DNA of 48,396 nucleotides from an uncultured Oscillospiraceae bacterium (GCA_934488695.1 CAKSSH010000007.1:1-48396), one strand, 5' to 3'; counted from the first letter of the stretch, positions 1-8,470 are shown. Notes: generated from the sequence alone by a model not told the origin. A program made the numbers and translations.

Positions 1-31
1 AGCATTTTTCTGTAAAAACAGAAAATAATGC

Positions 32-60
32 TTGCATTTCCAAAAAGAATCGTATATAAT
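32..60 (+). promoter_or_regulatory. sigma-A type promoter of the tRNA-Leu gene
   Basis: A TTGCAT -35 box (32-37) and a perfect TATAAT -10 box (55-60) are separated by 17 bp. The tRNA begins 33 bp downstream of the -10 box, so this is the obvious promoter for the tRNA. Confidence 0.75.
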
Positions 61-93
61 AGCAAGGTAGGGTTTTGCGACCCGATAAAACAA

Positions 94-179
94 GCCGGTG
101 TGTCGGAATGGCAGACGATGCGGACTCAAAATCCGTTGGTAGCAATACCGTGTGGGTTCAAGTCCCACCACCGGCACCA
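94..179 (+). tRNA. tRNA-Leu (anticodon CAA)
   Basis: A 7-bp acceptor stem is formed by GCCGGTG (94-100) and CACCGGC (169-175), followed by discriminator A and an encoded CCA end (177-179). The anticodon stem GCGGA/TCCGT encloses the loop CTCAAAA, giving anticodon CAA, which reads UUG leucine codons. A long variable arm, typical of class II tRNAs, and the T-arm sequence GGTTCAAGTCC are visible. The gene stands alone with its own promoter and terminator. Confidence 0.97.
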
Positions 180-183
180 TATT

Positions 184-226
184 GACGGATGAAATAGGCC
201 TTGGGCCTATTTCATCCGTCTTTTTT
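184..226 (+). terminator. Rho-independent terminator after tRNA-Leu
   Basis: A perfect 17-bp stem (184-200 with 204-220) with a 3-nt loop is followed directly by six T residues. It starts five bases after the tRNA CCA end, so the tRNA transcript is monocistronic. Confidence 0.93.
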
Positions 227-350
227 ATGCGGAAACCTGATTTGGCGGGCAGAGCTTTTGTCAAGGCCCTGCGTTTTTATGGCTTGGCATGGCAGTGGTA
301 TGCGCATTTCGACGGTGCGGACTAACGGCTGTTTACGTTATCATAAGCGC

Positions 351-545
351 CTAATCGTCATCAAAAATCTCGTCGTAATCGGCCATCTCATCAACCCATG
401 ATGCGTCATATTTGGATTTGCCCATCTGCGAGCTGCAGTTAGGGCAGACTGCATAGGGCTTATCGTACATTGCGCCGCAAGCGGAGCATTCATACTCATC
501 CTTTTTGAATAAATGAGTATGCTGTGTCCAATATTCCTTGCTCAC
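351..545 (-). CDS. small zinc-ribbon protein, function unknown
   Basis: This 64-residue protein has two CxxC pairs, CSAC (about residues 20-23) and CPNC (about 34-37), the spacing of a single zinc ribbon, followed by a very acidic tail rich in Asp. Small ribbons of this kind occur widely in Clostridia and are unnamed; they may bind nucleic acid or act as adaptors. The start is GTG at 545, supported by the Shine-Dalgarno sequence AGGTGAG about 5 nt upstream. It stands alone between the tRNA terminator and a gene-poor stretch and is transcribed leftward. Nothing in the neighbourhood suggests a specific role. Confidence 0.7.
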   Translation of the reverse strand: MSKEYWTQHTHLFKKDEYECSACGAMYDKPYAVCPNCSSQMGKSKYDASWVDEMADYDEIFDDD

Positions 546-1004
546 TTTTTCTCACCTCAAGTCAAATGTTTTATGAGCTCTTATTATACTCGGTAAAGAG
601 TAATGCGTCAACGAGTTTCCGGTAAATCATGGAAATTCGATAGTTTTACCGAAACGATTTGGGCCATAAGAACAGGAGCTTGGCAGCCGTTGGTTATGCA
701 AATATCTTTATTGACATATGCTGTCTGCCGAGTGGCGAAAGCCGTTCCTTTTTGCTTCGGCTGTATTTGGATTTGAACCAAAACTTCTCGGTGGTGTCGA
801 TGTTCTTGCAGGTTCTTTAGCAAAAACGCGCAGCGCCGGTTTTTTAGTAGCAAAAAACTGGCTTTTTCGGAAAAAGATGTTATAATAAAAGAAAAAATTT
901 GCTTAAAAAATGACCCGAACAGCATTGTTTTCGCAGTAGAGAGCTTGCAAAAGCGGCGGCGGGTTGGTATAATGATTATAAATTTATAAAAAAGGACTGG
1001 CGGT
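546..1004. other. 459-bp stretch with no intact gene; possible decayed kinase fragment
   Basis: No reading frame here has a start, ribosome site and coherent product. On the plus strand about 688-740 reads AVGYANIFIDI followed by CLPSGE, like the N-terminal strand of a PfkB-family sugar kinase. After a frame change, about 758-850 reads GGVDVLAG and SLAKTRSAGFL, like the next PfkB segment. Stops and the frame change make it non-functional if real. The promoter of the next gene lies at 945-973. Confidence 0.3.
945..973 (+). promoter_or_regulatory. sigma-A type promoter of the PfkB kinase gene
   Basis: TTGCAA (945-950) and TATAAT (968-973) are 17 bp apart, 32 bp upstream of the kinase start. 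The Shine-Dalgarno AAAGGA follows at about 991. Confidence 0.65.
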
Positions 1005-2027
1005 ATGTTTAAACAAAATACTCCGTTTGATATTATCGGGATGGGGGAGGTTATGCTGCGGCTTTCTTCGCCCGGCAAGGAAAAATTGTCTCAGAGTGAG
1101 ATTTTTGAAAAAAATGTGGGCGGCAGCGAGCTGAATGTCGTCTCCGGTGCGGCAATGCTGGGGGCGCGCAGCGCCCTTATCACGAAACTTCCGAATAATA
1201 AGCTCGGGCATTTTGTTCGCAATAAAATTCGCTACGGAAATGTCAGTGATGATTATATTGTTTATGATGACAGTGATCAGGCGCGTTTAGGGGTGTATTA
1301 TTACGAGAGCGGTGCTTATCCGCGCAAGTCGTCGGTGATTTATGACCGTGCTCGTTCCTCCATGTGTTCCTTGAGGTTGTCTGAATTGCCGGCGGATTTG
1401 TATGATAAGACCAAGGTCTTTCATATCAGCAGCATTACATTGGCGCTGAATCCGGAGCTGCGCAGGCAAGCGCTGGAGCTTCTTTGCCGCTTTCATGACG
1501 CAGGAGCCCTGATCTCGTTTGACGTAAACTATCGAGCGTCGCTCTGGGGAGAAGAGGAAGCACGGGAAGTTGTCGAAGAGGCTTTCCGGTATGTGGATTT
1601 TTTGTTTGTTTCGGAAGAGACTTCTCGCCGAATGCTGCGCCGAGAAGGCACGCTGGAGGAAATCATGCAGGGCTATGCGCGGGATTACGGCTGCAGGCTG
1701 GTGGCAACGACTCGGCGCGAGGTGGTGTCTCCCATGCGGCATAATTTTAATTCTAAGATTTATTTTGATGGTCGTTTTTATGAGGAAGAGCCTTATAATA
1801 ATATTGAGGTGATTGACCGTATCGGTAGCGGTGACGCTTATCTTGCGGGTGTGCTCTACGGATTGATTAAAACCGGTGATGTACAGCAGGCGCTGGAAAT
1901 CGGCAACGCTTCTTCGGCGGTTAAAAACACCGTTTCGGGGGATATGGCGGCAAGCAGTATTGAAGAGATCCGCGGTGTGATTCGCTCGCATAAAGCAACC
2001 GGCCGCCAGGACGAGATGGTGCGCTGA
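1005..2027 (+). CDS. kdgK: PfkB-family sugar kinase, probably 2-keto-3-deoxygluconate kinase
   Basis: This 340-residue protein is a ribokinase/PfkB-family ATP-dependent sugar kinase. The N-terminal sequence DIIGMGEVMLRL and the glycine motif GGSELNVVSGAAMLG (about residues 38-52) form the substrate-binding region. DRIGSGDAYLAGVLYG (about residues 267-282) is the C-terminal PfkB signature, with the catalytic-base Asp in GSGD. The segment RLGVYYYESG followed by SVIYDRARSS is typical of KDG kinases, which phosphorylate 2-keto-3-deoxygluconate in uronate and pectin breakdown. No aldolase or uronate gene lies nearby, so the substrate is inferred from the family only. The gene has its own promoter; tmk follows after 17 bp and may be co-transcribed. 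Confidence 0.7.
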   Translation: MFKQNTPFDIIGMGEVMLRLSSPGKEKLSQSEIFEKNVGGSELNVVSGAAMLGARSALITKLPNNKLGHFVRNKIRYGNVSDDYIVYDDSDQARLGVYYYESGAYPRKSSVIYDRARSSMCSLRLSELPADLYDKTKVFHISSITLALNPELRRQALELLCRFHDAGALISFDVNYRASLWGEEEAREVVEEAFRYVDFLFVSEETSRRMLRREGTLEEIMQGYARDYGCRLVATTRREVVSPMRHNFNSKIYFDGRFYEEEPYNNIEVIDRIGSGDAYLAGVLYGLIKTGDVQQALEIGNASSAVKNTVSGDMAASSIEEIRGVIRSHKATGRQDEMVR

Positions 2028-2044
2028 AATAAAAACAGGGTGAA

Positions 2045-2710
2045 ATGGGGCGGATACGGATGCGTGAAATAAAAAGAAAGCAAGGCTGCTTTATTGTGCT
2101 GGAGGGGTTGGATGGCAGCGGAAAAAGCACGCAGGCACAGAGCCTTGTTCAGTTTCTTTCCCAAAAGGGAATGGTTTGTCATTTGGATCGGGAGCCGACA
2201 GACGGTCCGGTCGGCCGGCTGCTCCGGTCGGCTTTGCGCGGCGAATGTCAGATGGACCCAAGGACGTTGGCGTTGCTTTTTGCAGCCGACCGACTGGAGC
2301 ACGTTACCGCGCCGGAAACCGGTATTTTAGCGAGACTACAACGCGGAGAATGGGTAATCAGTGACCGGTACTATCTTTCTTCTTATGCCTATCAAATGGC
2401 CGATATGCCGCTTTCTTGGGTGTGTCGGCTCAATCAACCGGTCACGGCTCTTTGTCGGCCGGATATGCAGCTTTTTATTGATTCGGATCCCGAAATCTGT
2501 CTTGCCAGAATTTCCGGAAACCGTGCCGATACGGAGCTTTTTGAAAATCGGCAGCGGCTTGAAATGACTCGGGACAATTTCTTCAAAATTTTTCATCGGT
2601 TGCAGCAAACCGAACGGATTGTAACGGTGAACGGAAATGTTTGCCCGCAGGAGGTTTTTGGGCAGCTTTGCAATGCAATTGCACCGCTTCTGCCAAAAGA
2701 GGATATTTAA
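2045..2710 (+). CDS. tmk: thymidylate kinase
   Basis: dTMP kinase (about 220 residues, usual size 205-215) makes dTDP from dTMP and ATP for DNA synthesis in the cytoplasm. The P-loop LEGLDGSGKST lies near the N-terminus, followed by DREPTDGPVG (the DR-E/P nucleoside-binding region), DRYYLSSYAYQ (the DRY motif) and a LID segment with arginines (RISGNRADTELFEN). Two starts are possible: ATG 2045, with GGGTGA just upstream, and ATG 2060, with GGGG at a normal distance and a more typical N-terminus. In many Firmicutes tmk sits near DNA polymerase III delta-prime; here it follows a sugar kinase instead. A bidirectional terminator ends it. Confidence 0.93.
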   Translation: MGRIRMREIKRKQGCFIVLEGLDGSGKSTQAQSLVQFLSQKGMVCHLDREPTDGPVGRLLRSALRGECQMDPRTLALLFAADRLEHVTAPETGILARLQRGEWVISDRYYLSSYAYQMADMPLSWVCRLNQPVTALCRPDMQLFIDSDPEICLARISGNRADTELFENRQRLEMTRDNFFKIFHRLQQTERIVTVNGNVCPQEVFGQLCNAIAPLLPKEDI

Positions 2711-2719
2711 TCGCGCAGC

Positions 2720-2765
2720 AAAAAAGGCTGTAAAAACAATGTGTTTTTACAGCCTTTTTTATTTT
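2720..2765. terminator. bidirectional terminator between tmk and the DUF3006 gene
   Basis: An inverted repeat of AAAAAAGGCTGTAAAAAC with GTTTTTACAGCCTTTTTT (about 2720-2760) has T tracts in both directions. It serves tmk on the plus strand and overlaps the stop codon of the converging DUF3006 gene. Confidence 0.85.
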
Positions 2766-2983
2766 TTAAAACGATCAAACAACGCTCGGTGAAGGGCTTT
2801 GGCTTGCGCTGTTCGCGCTTCGGTTTCTTCCGGCTGATAAATAAAAAAGCACGCGTCTTGAGAAACAAAAACAGCACCCGGCTGCGCGGGATCCAGCGAT
2901 TCCAGTGGAACGGTAAGGGTGTTTTTGCAGTCATCCTGCAGCACGGCAAAATCCCCCTCAATCCTGTCCAGGGTGTAAAACAT
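2759..2983 (-). CDS. DUF3006 family protein
   Basis: This 74-residue protein starts with FYTLDRIEGDFAVLQDD, the N-terminal pattern of DUF3006 (short proteins of about 70-80 residues with a small beta-barrel-like fold and unknown function). In many Firmicutes DUF3006 genes follow a ComEC/Rec2-like metallo-beta-lactamase-fold hydrolase, as here: its ATG shares one base with the TGA of the upstream gene at 2983, so the two are translationally coupled and probably work together. The C-terminal half is rich in Ala, Arg and Glu and probably helical. The stop codon lies inside the bidirectional terminator. Confidence 0.8.
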   Translation of the reverse strand: MFYTLDRIEGDFAVLQDDCKNTLTVPLESLDPAQPGAVFVSQDACFFIYQPEETEARTAQAKALHRALFDRFKK

Positions 2984-3939
2984 CAGGCAGCCTCCTTTTG
3001 CTTTTCGACTGTAAAGGTTACTCGCTTGCCATCTGAGACAGCAGTAATGCAGCCGTCCAAATCGGTGCGGTAAACCGTAATCCTCAGATTCATTAGATTT
3101 TCAAGCGTTTGCGCAGAGGGATGACCGTATTTATTGTTTTGCCCAACCTCAATGACGGCATATTCCGGAGCCACCGCCTTTAAAAAACGCATGGAGGACG
3201 AAGATTTGCTGCCATGATGTCCGAGCTTCAAAACTGTGGCGGAAACGTCAAGGCCGGCGTCCAGTAGGTCACTTTCCGCTTTCTCTTCAGCGTCCCCGGT
3301 AAACAGAAAAGCGGTTTTTCCAAAGCTGAGCCGTGCAACGATGGACCAGTCGTTTAAGCTGCTATAATCTGTTCGGACGGGGCCAAGCAGAGTCAGCGTA
3401 GCTTCGCCGACGGAATATTGCGCACCGACCCGTGCCGGGATCAGCTCGACCGAGTTGTTTACCATCGCTTCCAGCAGGTCGATGTAGGAGCGGGTGTCCG
3501 GAACGACGTTATCCGAAAGATCGGCAAGAATGATTCGTTTGGTCGGGATCTCGTTAATCACCGTATCTAAGCCGCCGATGTGGTCAGAGTGGGCGTGCGT
3601 TCCGATCACATAATCAAGCTGCCGTACCCCTAAACGCCGGAGAGCCAGCACAACATCAGCGCCGCGATTACTTTCTCCGGCGTCAATAAGCACGTGTGTG
3701 CCGCCGCAGGAGATCAAGGTGCTGTCTCCCTGGCCGACATCCAGAAAGGTCACGGTGCAGTTGCCCTCTGGGGGAATAACCGCTTGTTTTTTAAAAGAGA
3801 ACAGGTCGTCCTTATTTTCAAGGACGTAAAACAGCAATACCGAAAGGGCCAGCAGTGCCGTCATGGCCGGGCCAAGCTTGCGCTTTAACGGCTTACTCAA
3901 AGATTTTACTCGCTTTCTTTCATTTTCTTTTCGTTCCAT
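2983..3939 (-). CDS. ComEC/Rec2-like metallo-beta-lactamase-fold hydrolase with N-terminal membrane anchor
   Basis: This 318-residue protein has a basic N-terminus, one transmembrane segment (about 25-42, PAMTALLALSVLLFYVLE), then a metallo-beta-lactamase domain placed outside the membrane. The metal motif is THAHSDHIGG (about residues 113-122); further ligands are in TGDAEE and KLGHHGSK. The domain resembles the C-terminal part of ComEC/Rec2, which is thought to degrade the non-transported DNA strand in competence, but the ComEC channel domain is absent. Stand-alone versions paired with DUF3006 are common in Clostridia and their substrate is unknown; a role in external DNA or nucleotide breakdown is inference. 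The ATG at 3939 lies inside the end of the ftsK-like gene (34-nt overlap) without a clear Shine-Dalgarno site, suggesting translational coupling. Confidence 0.85.
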   Translation of the reverse strand: MERKENERKRVKSLSKPLKRKLGPAMTALLALSVLLFYVLENKDDLFSFKKQAVIPPEGNCTVTFLDVGQGDSTLISCGGTHVLIDAGESNRGADVVLALRRLGVRQLDYVIGTHAHSDHIGGLDTVINEIPTKRIILADLSDNVVPDTRSYIDLLEAMVNNSVELIPARVGAQYSVGEATLTLLGPVRTDYSSLNDWSIVARLSFGKTAFLFTGDAEEKAESDLLDAGLDVSATVLKLGHHGSKSSSSMRFLKAVAPEYAVIEVGQNNKYGHPSAQTLENLMNLRITVYRTDLDGCITAVSDGKRVTFTVEKQKEAA

Positions 3940-6374
3940 TGATCATGTGTGATGAGAACTTTACGAGGCTTGCTGCCCTCATAACCGCTGACAATGCCGC
4001 GCTCCTCCATTTGGTCTACCAGCCGCGCAGCGCGGGCATAGCCGACCTTGAGCTTGCGCTGAAGCAGAGAGGTGGAGGCCTGTCCGGCTTCTAAAACACA
4101 TTCGACGGCGTCCTTCAACAGCGGATCCGTCTCTTCGTCGCCGTTCTCGCCGGCGGAAGCGGCGCCCTTGTCGCGAGCTGCCTGACGGTCAATTTCGTCA
4201 ATAACCTTTTGGTCGTATTCGGCCGACTCGTTGTTTTTAATGTAGGCAACAACATCCTGAATCTCTTTTTCACTGACAAAGCAGCCTTGAATACGCTGCA
4301 TACGATCGGAGCCATAGGGCTTAAAGAGCATATCGCCGCGCCCCAGCAGCGCCTCGGCGCCGCCGGTGTCAATGATGGTACGAGAGTCTATTTGCGAGGA
4401 AACAGTCAGCGCAATGCGGCTTGTAATGTTTGCCTTAATAAGACCGGTAATTACATCTACCGACGGCCGCTGGGTGGCGATGACCAAATGCATGCCGGCA
4501 GCACGCGCCTTTTGTGCCAAACGACAAACCGCCGACTCAACATCTCCCGGCGCCGTCATCATCAAATCGGCAAACTCGTCAATAATCACGACGATTTTCG
4601 GCAATCGATGCAAATCGTCGCTCCGCTCGGCCAAATCGTTGTAGGAGCTCAGATCCTTGACATTGCATTCGGCAAAAAGCTTATAGCGATTTTCCATTTC
4701 GTTCACGGCCCAACCCAGTGCGCCGGCGGCCTTTTTGGGGTCGGTGACGACCGGAACCAGCAGGTGCGGGATACCGTTGTAAACACTGAATTCAACCATT
4801 TTGGGGTCGACAAGCAGCAGACGGACATCTGCCGGAGAAGAGCGATACAGCAGGCTGATGATCATGCTGTTGGTGCAGACGGATTTTCCGGAGCCGGTAG
4901 TGCCCGCAATCAACAGGTGGGGCATTTTTGCAAGATCGGTCGTAATAATGTTGCCGGCAATATCCTTGCCAAGCGCAACCTCTAAAGAGCTCTTGGCTCC
5001 TTTAAAAACCGGGGAGGCCAGCACTTCTCGCAGGGTTACCGGGCTGACAATACTGTTAGGCACCTCAATGCCGACGGCGGCCTTGTTGGGGATCGGGGCC
5101 TCAATACGGACATTGGTGGCCGCTAAATTCAATGCAATATCGGCAGAAAGCTGAGTGATTTTGCTGATACGAACTCCGGCTGACGGCTGCAGCTCATAGC
5201 GGGTCACCGCCGGCCCGCGGGTGGCTCCGAGCAGCCGAGTTTTGACGCCGAAGCTGGCCAGCGTATCGATCAGACGCTCGGCGTTTTGCTGCATTTCGGC
5301 TTCGTGATCGCTTTGACGCTGAATCCGAGGTGCTTTGAGCAGGGTGATCGGCGGGAAAGTATAGACACGGTTTTCGCCGCCGTCGCTATACAGAGAGGTT
5401 TGTCCGTCGGTTTCCTCCGAGGCAATCTCCTGGTTGGGCGCCTCCAAAGCGGGCTTTGCAGGCTCCGCGGAGGTCCATGCTTCATTCACAGCGTCCGTTT
5501 TCGGAGAATCGGCGACCGGCGGAGCGTCCTGCTGATTTAAAAGGCGGTCCTTGGCCTCACGAACCCGAGAACTGCGGCGCTGCGGTGTTTGCGTTTCTTC
5601 CAGCAGGGTGCGCATCGAATCTCCCTCTTGCGAGGCGTCCGGCCCCAGAGGAATATCGATCGGCCGATAATCTTCCTCCTGTGTATATTCGGTGTTTTCT
5701 CGCTGAGAAAGCTGCTGTTGATACACTTTTTCAAGCTGACGTGCCGGACGGGTTACCGAGCTTTTGAAAAAGCTTATAATATCGCCGATGGTAACACCGA
5801 AAATAATAAACAGAAAAATGACAATCACAATGCAGATGACAACGGCGGCCGCGGTTTTACCAAACAGCGAAAACAGGCTCCAGCCGAACAAGGCGGCTGC
5901 CAGTCCGCCGCCGCGGAGCTGAGTGCCGAGGGTGTACAAATTTAAAAACTTTTGAAAAAAGTTTTCTCCCTCCGGCAATATGCCGAAAAAGATGTGAAAA
6001 GCGCCGCAGACCAGAAAAAGCAGCACGACAGATTGGAATATTTTACTGCGGACACTGCCGGCCTTTTTCTCAAAAGCCAGCAAAACGGAGATCAGCAAAG
6101 TCAGTGGCGCAACTAAATAGGCCGCGGCACCGAACAGCCCGAAAAAGCCGTGGTGCAGGATCGACCAAAGACGCTCGCCTTCCAAAAAGGTCAACACGCC
6201 TAAAATCAGGGCAATGCCAAACAGAATCAGCGCCCAGAGCTGACGGGAGTAGTCCCGGGCGGCGGCACGTTCGCGGCGGGTGTCGGCCGCCTTTTTCGCA
6301 GCTGTGCTGCGGGCGGACTTGGACCCGGCCTTTTTGGAGGTTTTAGAAGAGGGTGCAGTGCTCAAATTTTTCAC
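3906..6374 (-). CDS. spoIIIE: DNA translocase FtsK/SpoIIIE
   Basis: This 822-residue septal DNA pump moves chromosomal DNA through the closing division or sporulation septum. About four transmembrane segments lie in residues 45-205, followed by a charged, proline-containing linker (about 210-340), then the RecA-like motor with Walker A GTTGSGKSV (about residues 491-499) and Walker B VVIIDEFADLMM, and a C-terminal winged-helix gamma domain (YARAARLVDQMEERGIVS) that reads oriented KOPS/SRS-like sequences. The Lys/Ala-rich N-terminus (residues 10-40) is typical of clostridial versions. In B. subtilis spoIIIE lies beside tepA; a TepA-like gene lies just upstream here (48 bp gap), supporting the SpoIIIE assignment. 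With no second ftsK in view it may serve both vegetative division and sporulation. Confidence 0.93.
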   Translation of the reverse strand: MKNLSTAPSSKTSKKAGSKSARSTAAKKAADTRRERAAARDYSRQLWALILFGIALILGVLTFLEGERLWSILHHGFFGLFGAAAYLVAPLTLLISVLLAFEKKAGSVRSKIFQSVVLLFLVCGAFHIFFGILPEGENFFQKFLNLYTLGTQLRGGGLAAALFGWSLFSLFGKTAAAVVICIVIVIFLFIIFGVTIGDIISFFKSSVTRPARQLEKVYQQQLSQRENTEYTQEEDYRPIDIPLGPDASQEGDSMRTLLEETQTPQRRSSRVREAKDRLLNQQDAPPVADSPKTDAVNEAWTSAEPAKPALEAPNQEIASEETDGQTSLYSDGGENRVYTFPPITLLKAPRIQRQSDHEAEMQQNAERLIDTLASFGVKTRLLGATRGPAVTRYELQPSAGVRISKITQLSADIALNLAATNVRIEAPIPNKAAVGIEVPNSIVSPVTLREVLASPVFKGAKSSLEVALGKDIAGNIITTDLAKMPHLLIAGTTGSGKSVCTNSMIISLLYRSSPADVRLLLVDPKMVEFSVYNGIPHLLVPVVTDPKKAAGALGWAVNEMENRYKLFAECNVKDLSSYNDLAERSDDLHRLPKIVVIIDEFADLMMTAPGDVESAVCRLAQKARAAGMHLVIATQRPSVDVITGLIKANITSRIALTVSSQIDSRTIIDTGGAEALLGRGDMLFKPYGSDRMQRIQGCFVSEKEIQDVVAYIKNNESAEYDQKVIDEIDRQAARDKGAASAGENGDEETDPLLKDAVECVLEAGQASTSLLQRKLKVGYARAARLVDQMEERGIVSGYEGSKPRKVLITHDQWNEKKMKESE

Positions 6375-6421
6375 AGCCTTTTATGTATTTTAAAGTCCAT
6401 ATGTAAATGCCTTGCGGCATT

Positions 6422-7198
6422 TTATGTTGAAGCATGAGAATCGGTGCCCGGGTCGGCTTTGTTTGGATGCCGCCCCTTCTCGATCATGGAAAAAAGACAA
6501 TCCACCGCATCGGAAAGCCCGCCGACGGAATCAATAAGCCCCTCGCATACGGCTTGCTTGCCGGTTAGGATGGTGCCGACGTCATTGGCGATTTCGTGGT
6601 TGTTCATCATTAGCTGACGAAACCGGCTTTCCGAAATCCGGGAATTGCCGACGACAAACCCCGTAATACGATCCTGTATTTTCTCAAAATAGGAAAAAGT
6701 TTGAGGAACGCCGACTACCAGCCCGTTAATGCGCACCGGATGGATGGTCATGGTCGCCGACGGGACGATAAACGAATGGCGGGAAGAGACGGCCAGCGGG
6801 ACCCCGATGGAGTGGCCTCCGCCCAGGACCAGGGAAACCGACGGCTTTTTCATACCGGAAATCAGCTCGGCAATTGCAAGACCTGCTTCCACATCCCCGC
6901 CGACGGTGTTGAGAATAATCATCAGTCCGTCGATTTTCGGGTCTTGTTCCACCGCCACCAGTTGCGGAATAATGTGTTCATACTTGCTTGTCTTATTTTG
7001 CGGCGGCAGAATATAATGCCCCTCGATTTGACCGATAATGGTCAAGCAATGAATGGTATAACAGCTGCCCTTTTGGGTGACCGAGCCGGTTTTGATTATT
7101 TGTTCCAGCCGTTCGTCCTCGGATTCGGCGTTCTCCGGCGGATTTTCCGGCGGTGATGATATTTCGGGTATGACCTCGCTGTTTTTCGGCTGCTGCAT
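6422..7198 (-). CDS. tepA: TepA/YmfB-like ClpP-family serine peptidase
   Basis: This 258-residue protein has a ClpP/crotonase fold. After an unstructured Pro/Glu-rich N-terminus (about 1-30) comes the core with NTVGGDVEAGLAIAE (the oxyanion-hole glycines), GGGHSIGVPLAVS carrying the likely nucleophile Ser, and ATMTIHPVR carrying the catalytic His. B. subtilis YmfB/TepA is a ClpP paralogue encoded next to spoIIIE and proposed to help clear secretory signal peptides; it also matters in spore formation. No ATPase partner gene is present. It starts with ATG at 7198 behind the Shine-Dalgarno sequence AAAGGGGGA and reads into the spoIIIE gene, so the two probably form one operon. The gene symbol rests on similarity and gene order. 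Confidence 0.85.
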   Translation of the reverse strand: MQQPKNSEVIPEISSPPENPPENAESEDERLEQIIKTGSVTQKGSCYTIHCLTIIGQIEGHYILPPQNKTSKYEHIIPQLVAVEQDPKIDGLMIILNTVGGDVEAGLAIAELISGMKKPSVSLVLGGGHSIGVPLAVSSRHSFIVPSATMTIHPVRINGLVVGVPQTFSYFEKIQDRITGFVVGNSRISESRFRQLMMNNHEIANDVGTILTGKQAVCEGLIDSVGGLSDAVDCLFSMIEKGRHPNKADPGTDSHAST

Positions 7199-7402
7199 GC
7201 TTTCGTCCCCCTTTACGGTTTACTGAAAGCTATTGTTTGCAAAACCGGCCGAATTATTCCGAGGATTTTTCTAAATTATACCTTGTTTTTCCGAAAAAGT
7301 CAATGACCGGCAACGGAAAAGAGCCGTGAGGAGCAGCATCGAACAAGGGCCGAGACACCCACAGCCGAGAAGTTTTTTATGCGGCAGTCCGATGTGAAAG
7401 TC

Positions 7403-7431
7403 TTGTGTTGTCGGAAAAAGTATGATATGAT
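7403..7431 (+). promoter_or_regulatory. putative promoter of the small membrane protein gene
   Basis: TTGTGT (7403-7408) and TATGAT (7426-7431) are 17 bp apart, about 50 bp upstream of the ATG at 7482. Confidence 0.5.
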
Positions 7432-7481
7432 ATTTAAAAAGTGTTTTTTGCTGAAAAACAAGGCTTAAAGGAGGTGTCCGC

Positions 7482-7994
7482 ATGCAGCGCACAATTGAAT
7501 CGGAGGCCCGTCCGTCCTTGCCGGACACCCCGCCTTTTTTGCGCTTTCTTTGGGTATTGCTGGCAGTTTTTTCCGGTCTTTGCCTGTTGATTGCCCTTTT
7601 TCTGTTGACACTTGCTTTGCATGCCGGACCGGACGGAACGGTCGGCTTTTTCGGCTTGCGGTGGTCGGCGCCGGCGGACGCGCTTTTATTGATTTCGGAA
7701 AAGCAATATGCCGGTGAAACGGTCCAAAAGCTTCTTTTGACCCTGCCCGGAGCTGCCGGATTTTTAAGACAGGCGGGCAGTTGGGCGGTTTGCTTTTCGG
7801 CGCCGGCGGCATTTTTGTTTCTGGGCAGCTTATCAGCCGAAATATATCGAGCTGTTTTCACGCGTACTTGTCTGGAGCTGCAGCGGCCGTTGCGGCTTGA
7901 GCAATGCTTTTTTCGGGAATTTGATACGGTCGAAACAGCAACAGAGGAGGCGCACGACGATGGCGAGAGGGCTTTGAACGCCGACGCGCAGTAG
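7482..7994 (+). CDS. small membrane protein of unknown function
   Basis: This 170-residue protein is not one I recognise. It has two hydrophobic segments, about residues 21-47 (FLWVLLAVFSGLCLLIALFL) and about 98-122 (SWAVCFSAPAAFLFLGSLSA), separated by a loop of about 50 residues, and an acidic C-terminal tail (about 145-170). Both ends are therefore probably on the same side of the membrane. The start ATG at 7482 has a very strong Shine-Dalgarno site (AAAGGAGGTG) and its own promoter, so the gene is convincing even without a family match. It converges on the leftward three-gene cassette, ending 15 bp from it; no clear terminator separates them. Confidence 0.7.
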   Translation: MQRTIESEARPSLPDTPPFLRFLWVLLAVFSGLCLLIALFLLTLALHAGPDGTVGFFGLRWSAPADALLLISEKQYAGETVQKLLLTLPGAAGFLRQAGSWAVCFSAPAAFLFLGSLSAEIYRAVFTRTCLELQRPLRLEQCFFREFDTVETATEEAHDDGERALNADAQ

Positions 7995-8008
7995 AGGCAC
8001 CCTTAGTA

Positions 8009-8470
8009 TTACATTGCAACGTAAAAAAGTGCCAGCAACAAGGGAAGGGTGTTTTCCTCTTGGCTTAACAGCAAAATCAGGGAAAGGAGCATAAGGCGGT
8101 CGCTGTCCAGCCCGAAGCCTTTCATTAAGACGGCAAGCCGCTGTGCTCCCGGCAGGACAGAGAGCAAATCTGGAGTTTTTTGAGCGTCCTGCGCCTTGTA
8201 ATTCGGCAGAATATTGCTGTTTGTTTTTGAAATATCGGGGGATGCGGCTGCCTCGGAGGGCGGAGTGTTGCAGGGCTGCCGTTCAGTGTACTCCCCGTCG
8301 GGCGGCTTTGTGCCGGAGGGCAGGGGCGGACTGTCCGGGCGACTGACGGGGTCACCCGGAGGGTCCTGCGGCGCAAGCCGGGCACGAGCGTGCATTTGCC
8401 GCGCCCGGCGAATGGCGTCGGCTTTCATTTTGTCCATATCATATTCGGAAAAAACAGGCTCCTGCGGCAT
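8009..8470 (-). CDS. hypothetical protein, third gene of a conserved-looking cassette
   Basis: This 153-residue protein has three parts. The N-terminus (residues 1-30, with DMDKMKADAIRRARQMHARA) is an amphipathic charged helix. A Pro/Ser/Thr-rich, probably disordered middle spans about 33-100. The hydrophobic C-terminal helix or pair of helices (LLSVLPGAQRL, then LMLLSLILLLSQEENTLPLL) ends the protein. It follows the 130-residue gene by 13 bp in the same operon, with Shine-Dalgarno sequence AGGAGAG. I recall similar proteins next to the two upstream gene types in Clostridia, but no function is known to me. The C-terminal segment could be a weak membrane anchor. Confidence 0.65.
   Translation of the reverse strand: MPQEPVFSEYDMDKMKADAIRRARQMHARARLAPQDPPGDPVSRPDSPPLPSGTKPPDGEYTERQPCNTPPSEAAASPDISKTNSNILPNYKAQDAQKTPDLLSVLPGAQRLAVLMKGFGLDSDRLMLLSLILLLSQEENTLPLLLALFYVAM

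Noticed and set aside
608..1078. 156-codon open frame on the minus strand
   Set aside because: It overlaps the start of the kinase gene, has no ribosome site and an unnatural composition.
7271..7861. 196-codon minus-strand open frame
   Set aside because: It is antisense to the well-supported membrane protein gene at 7482 and reads as a low-complexity Lys/Pro shadow.
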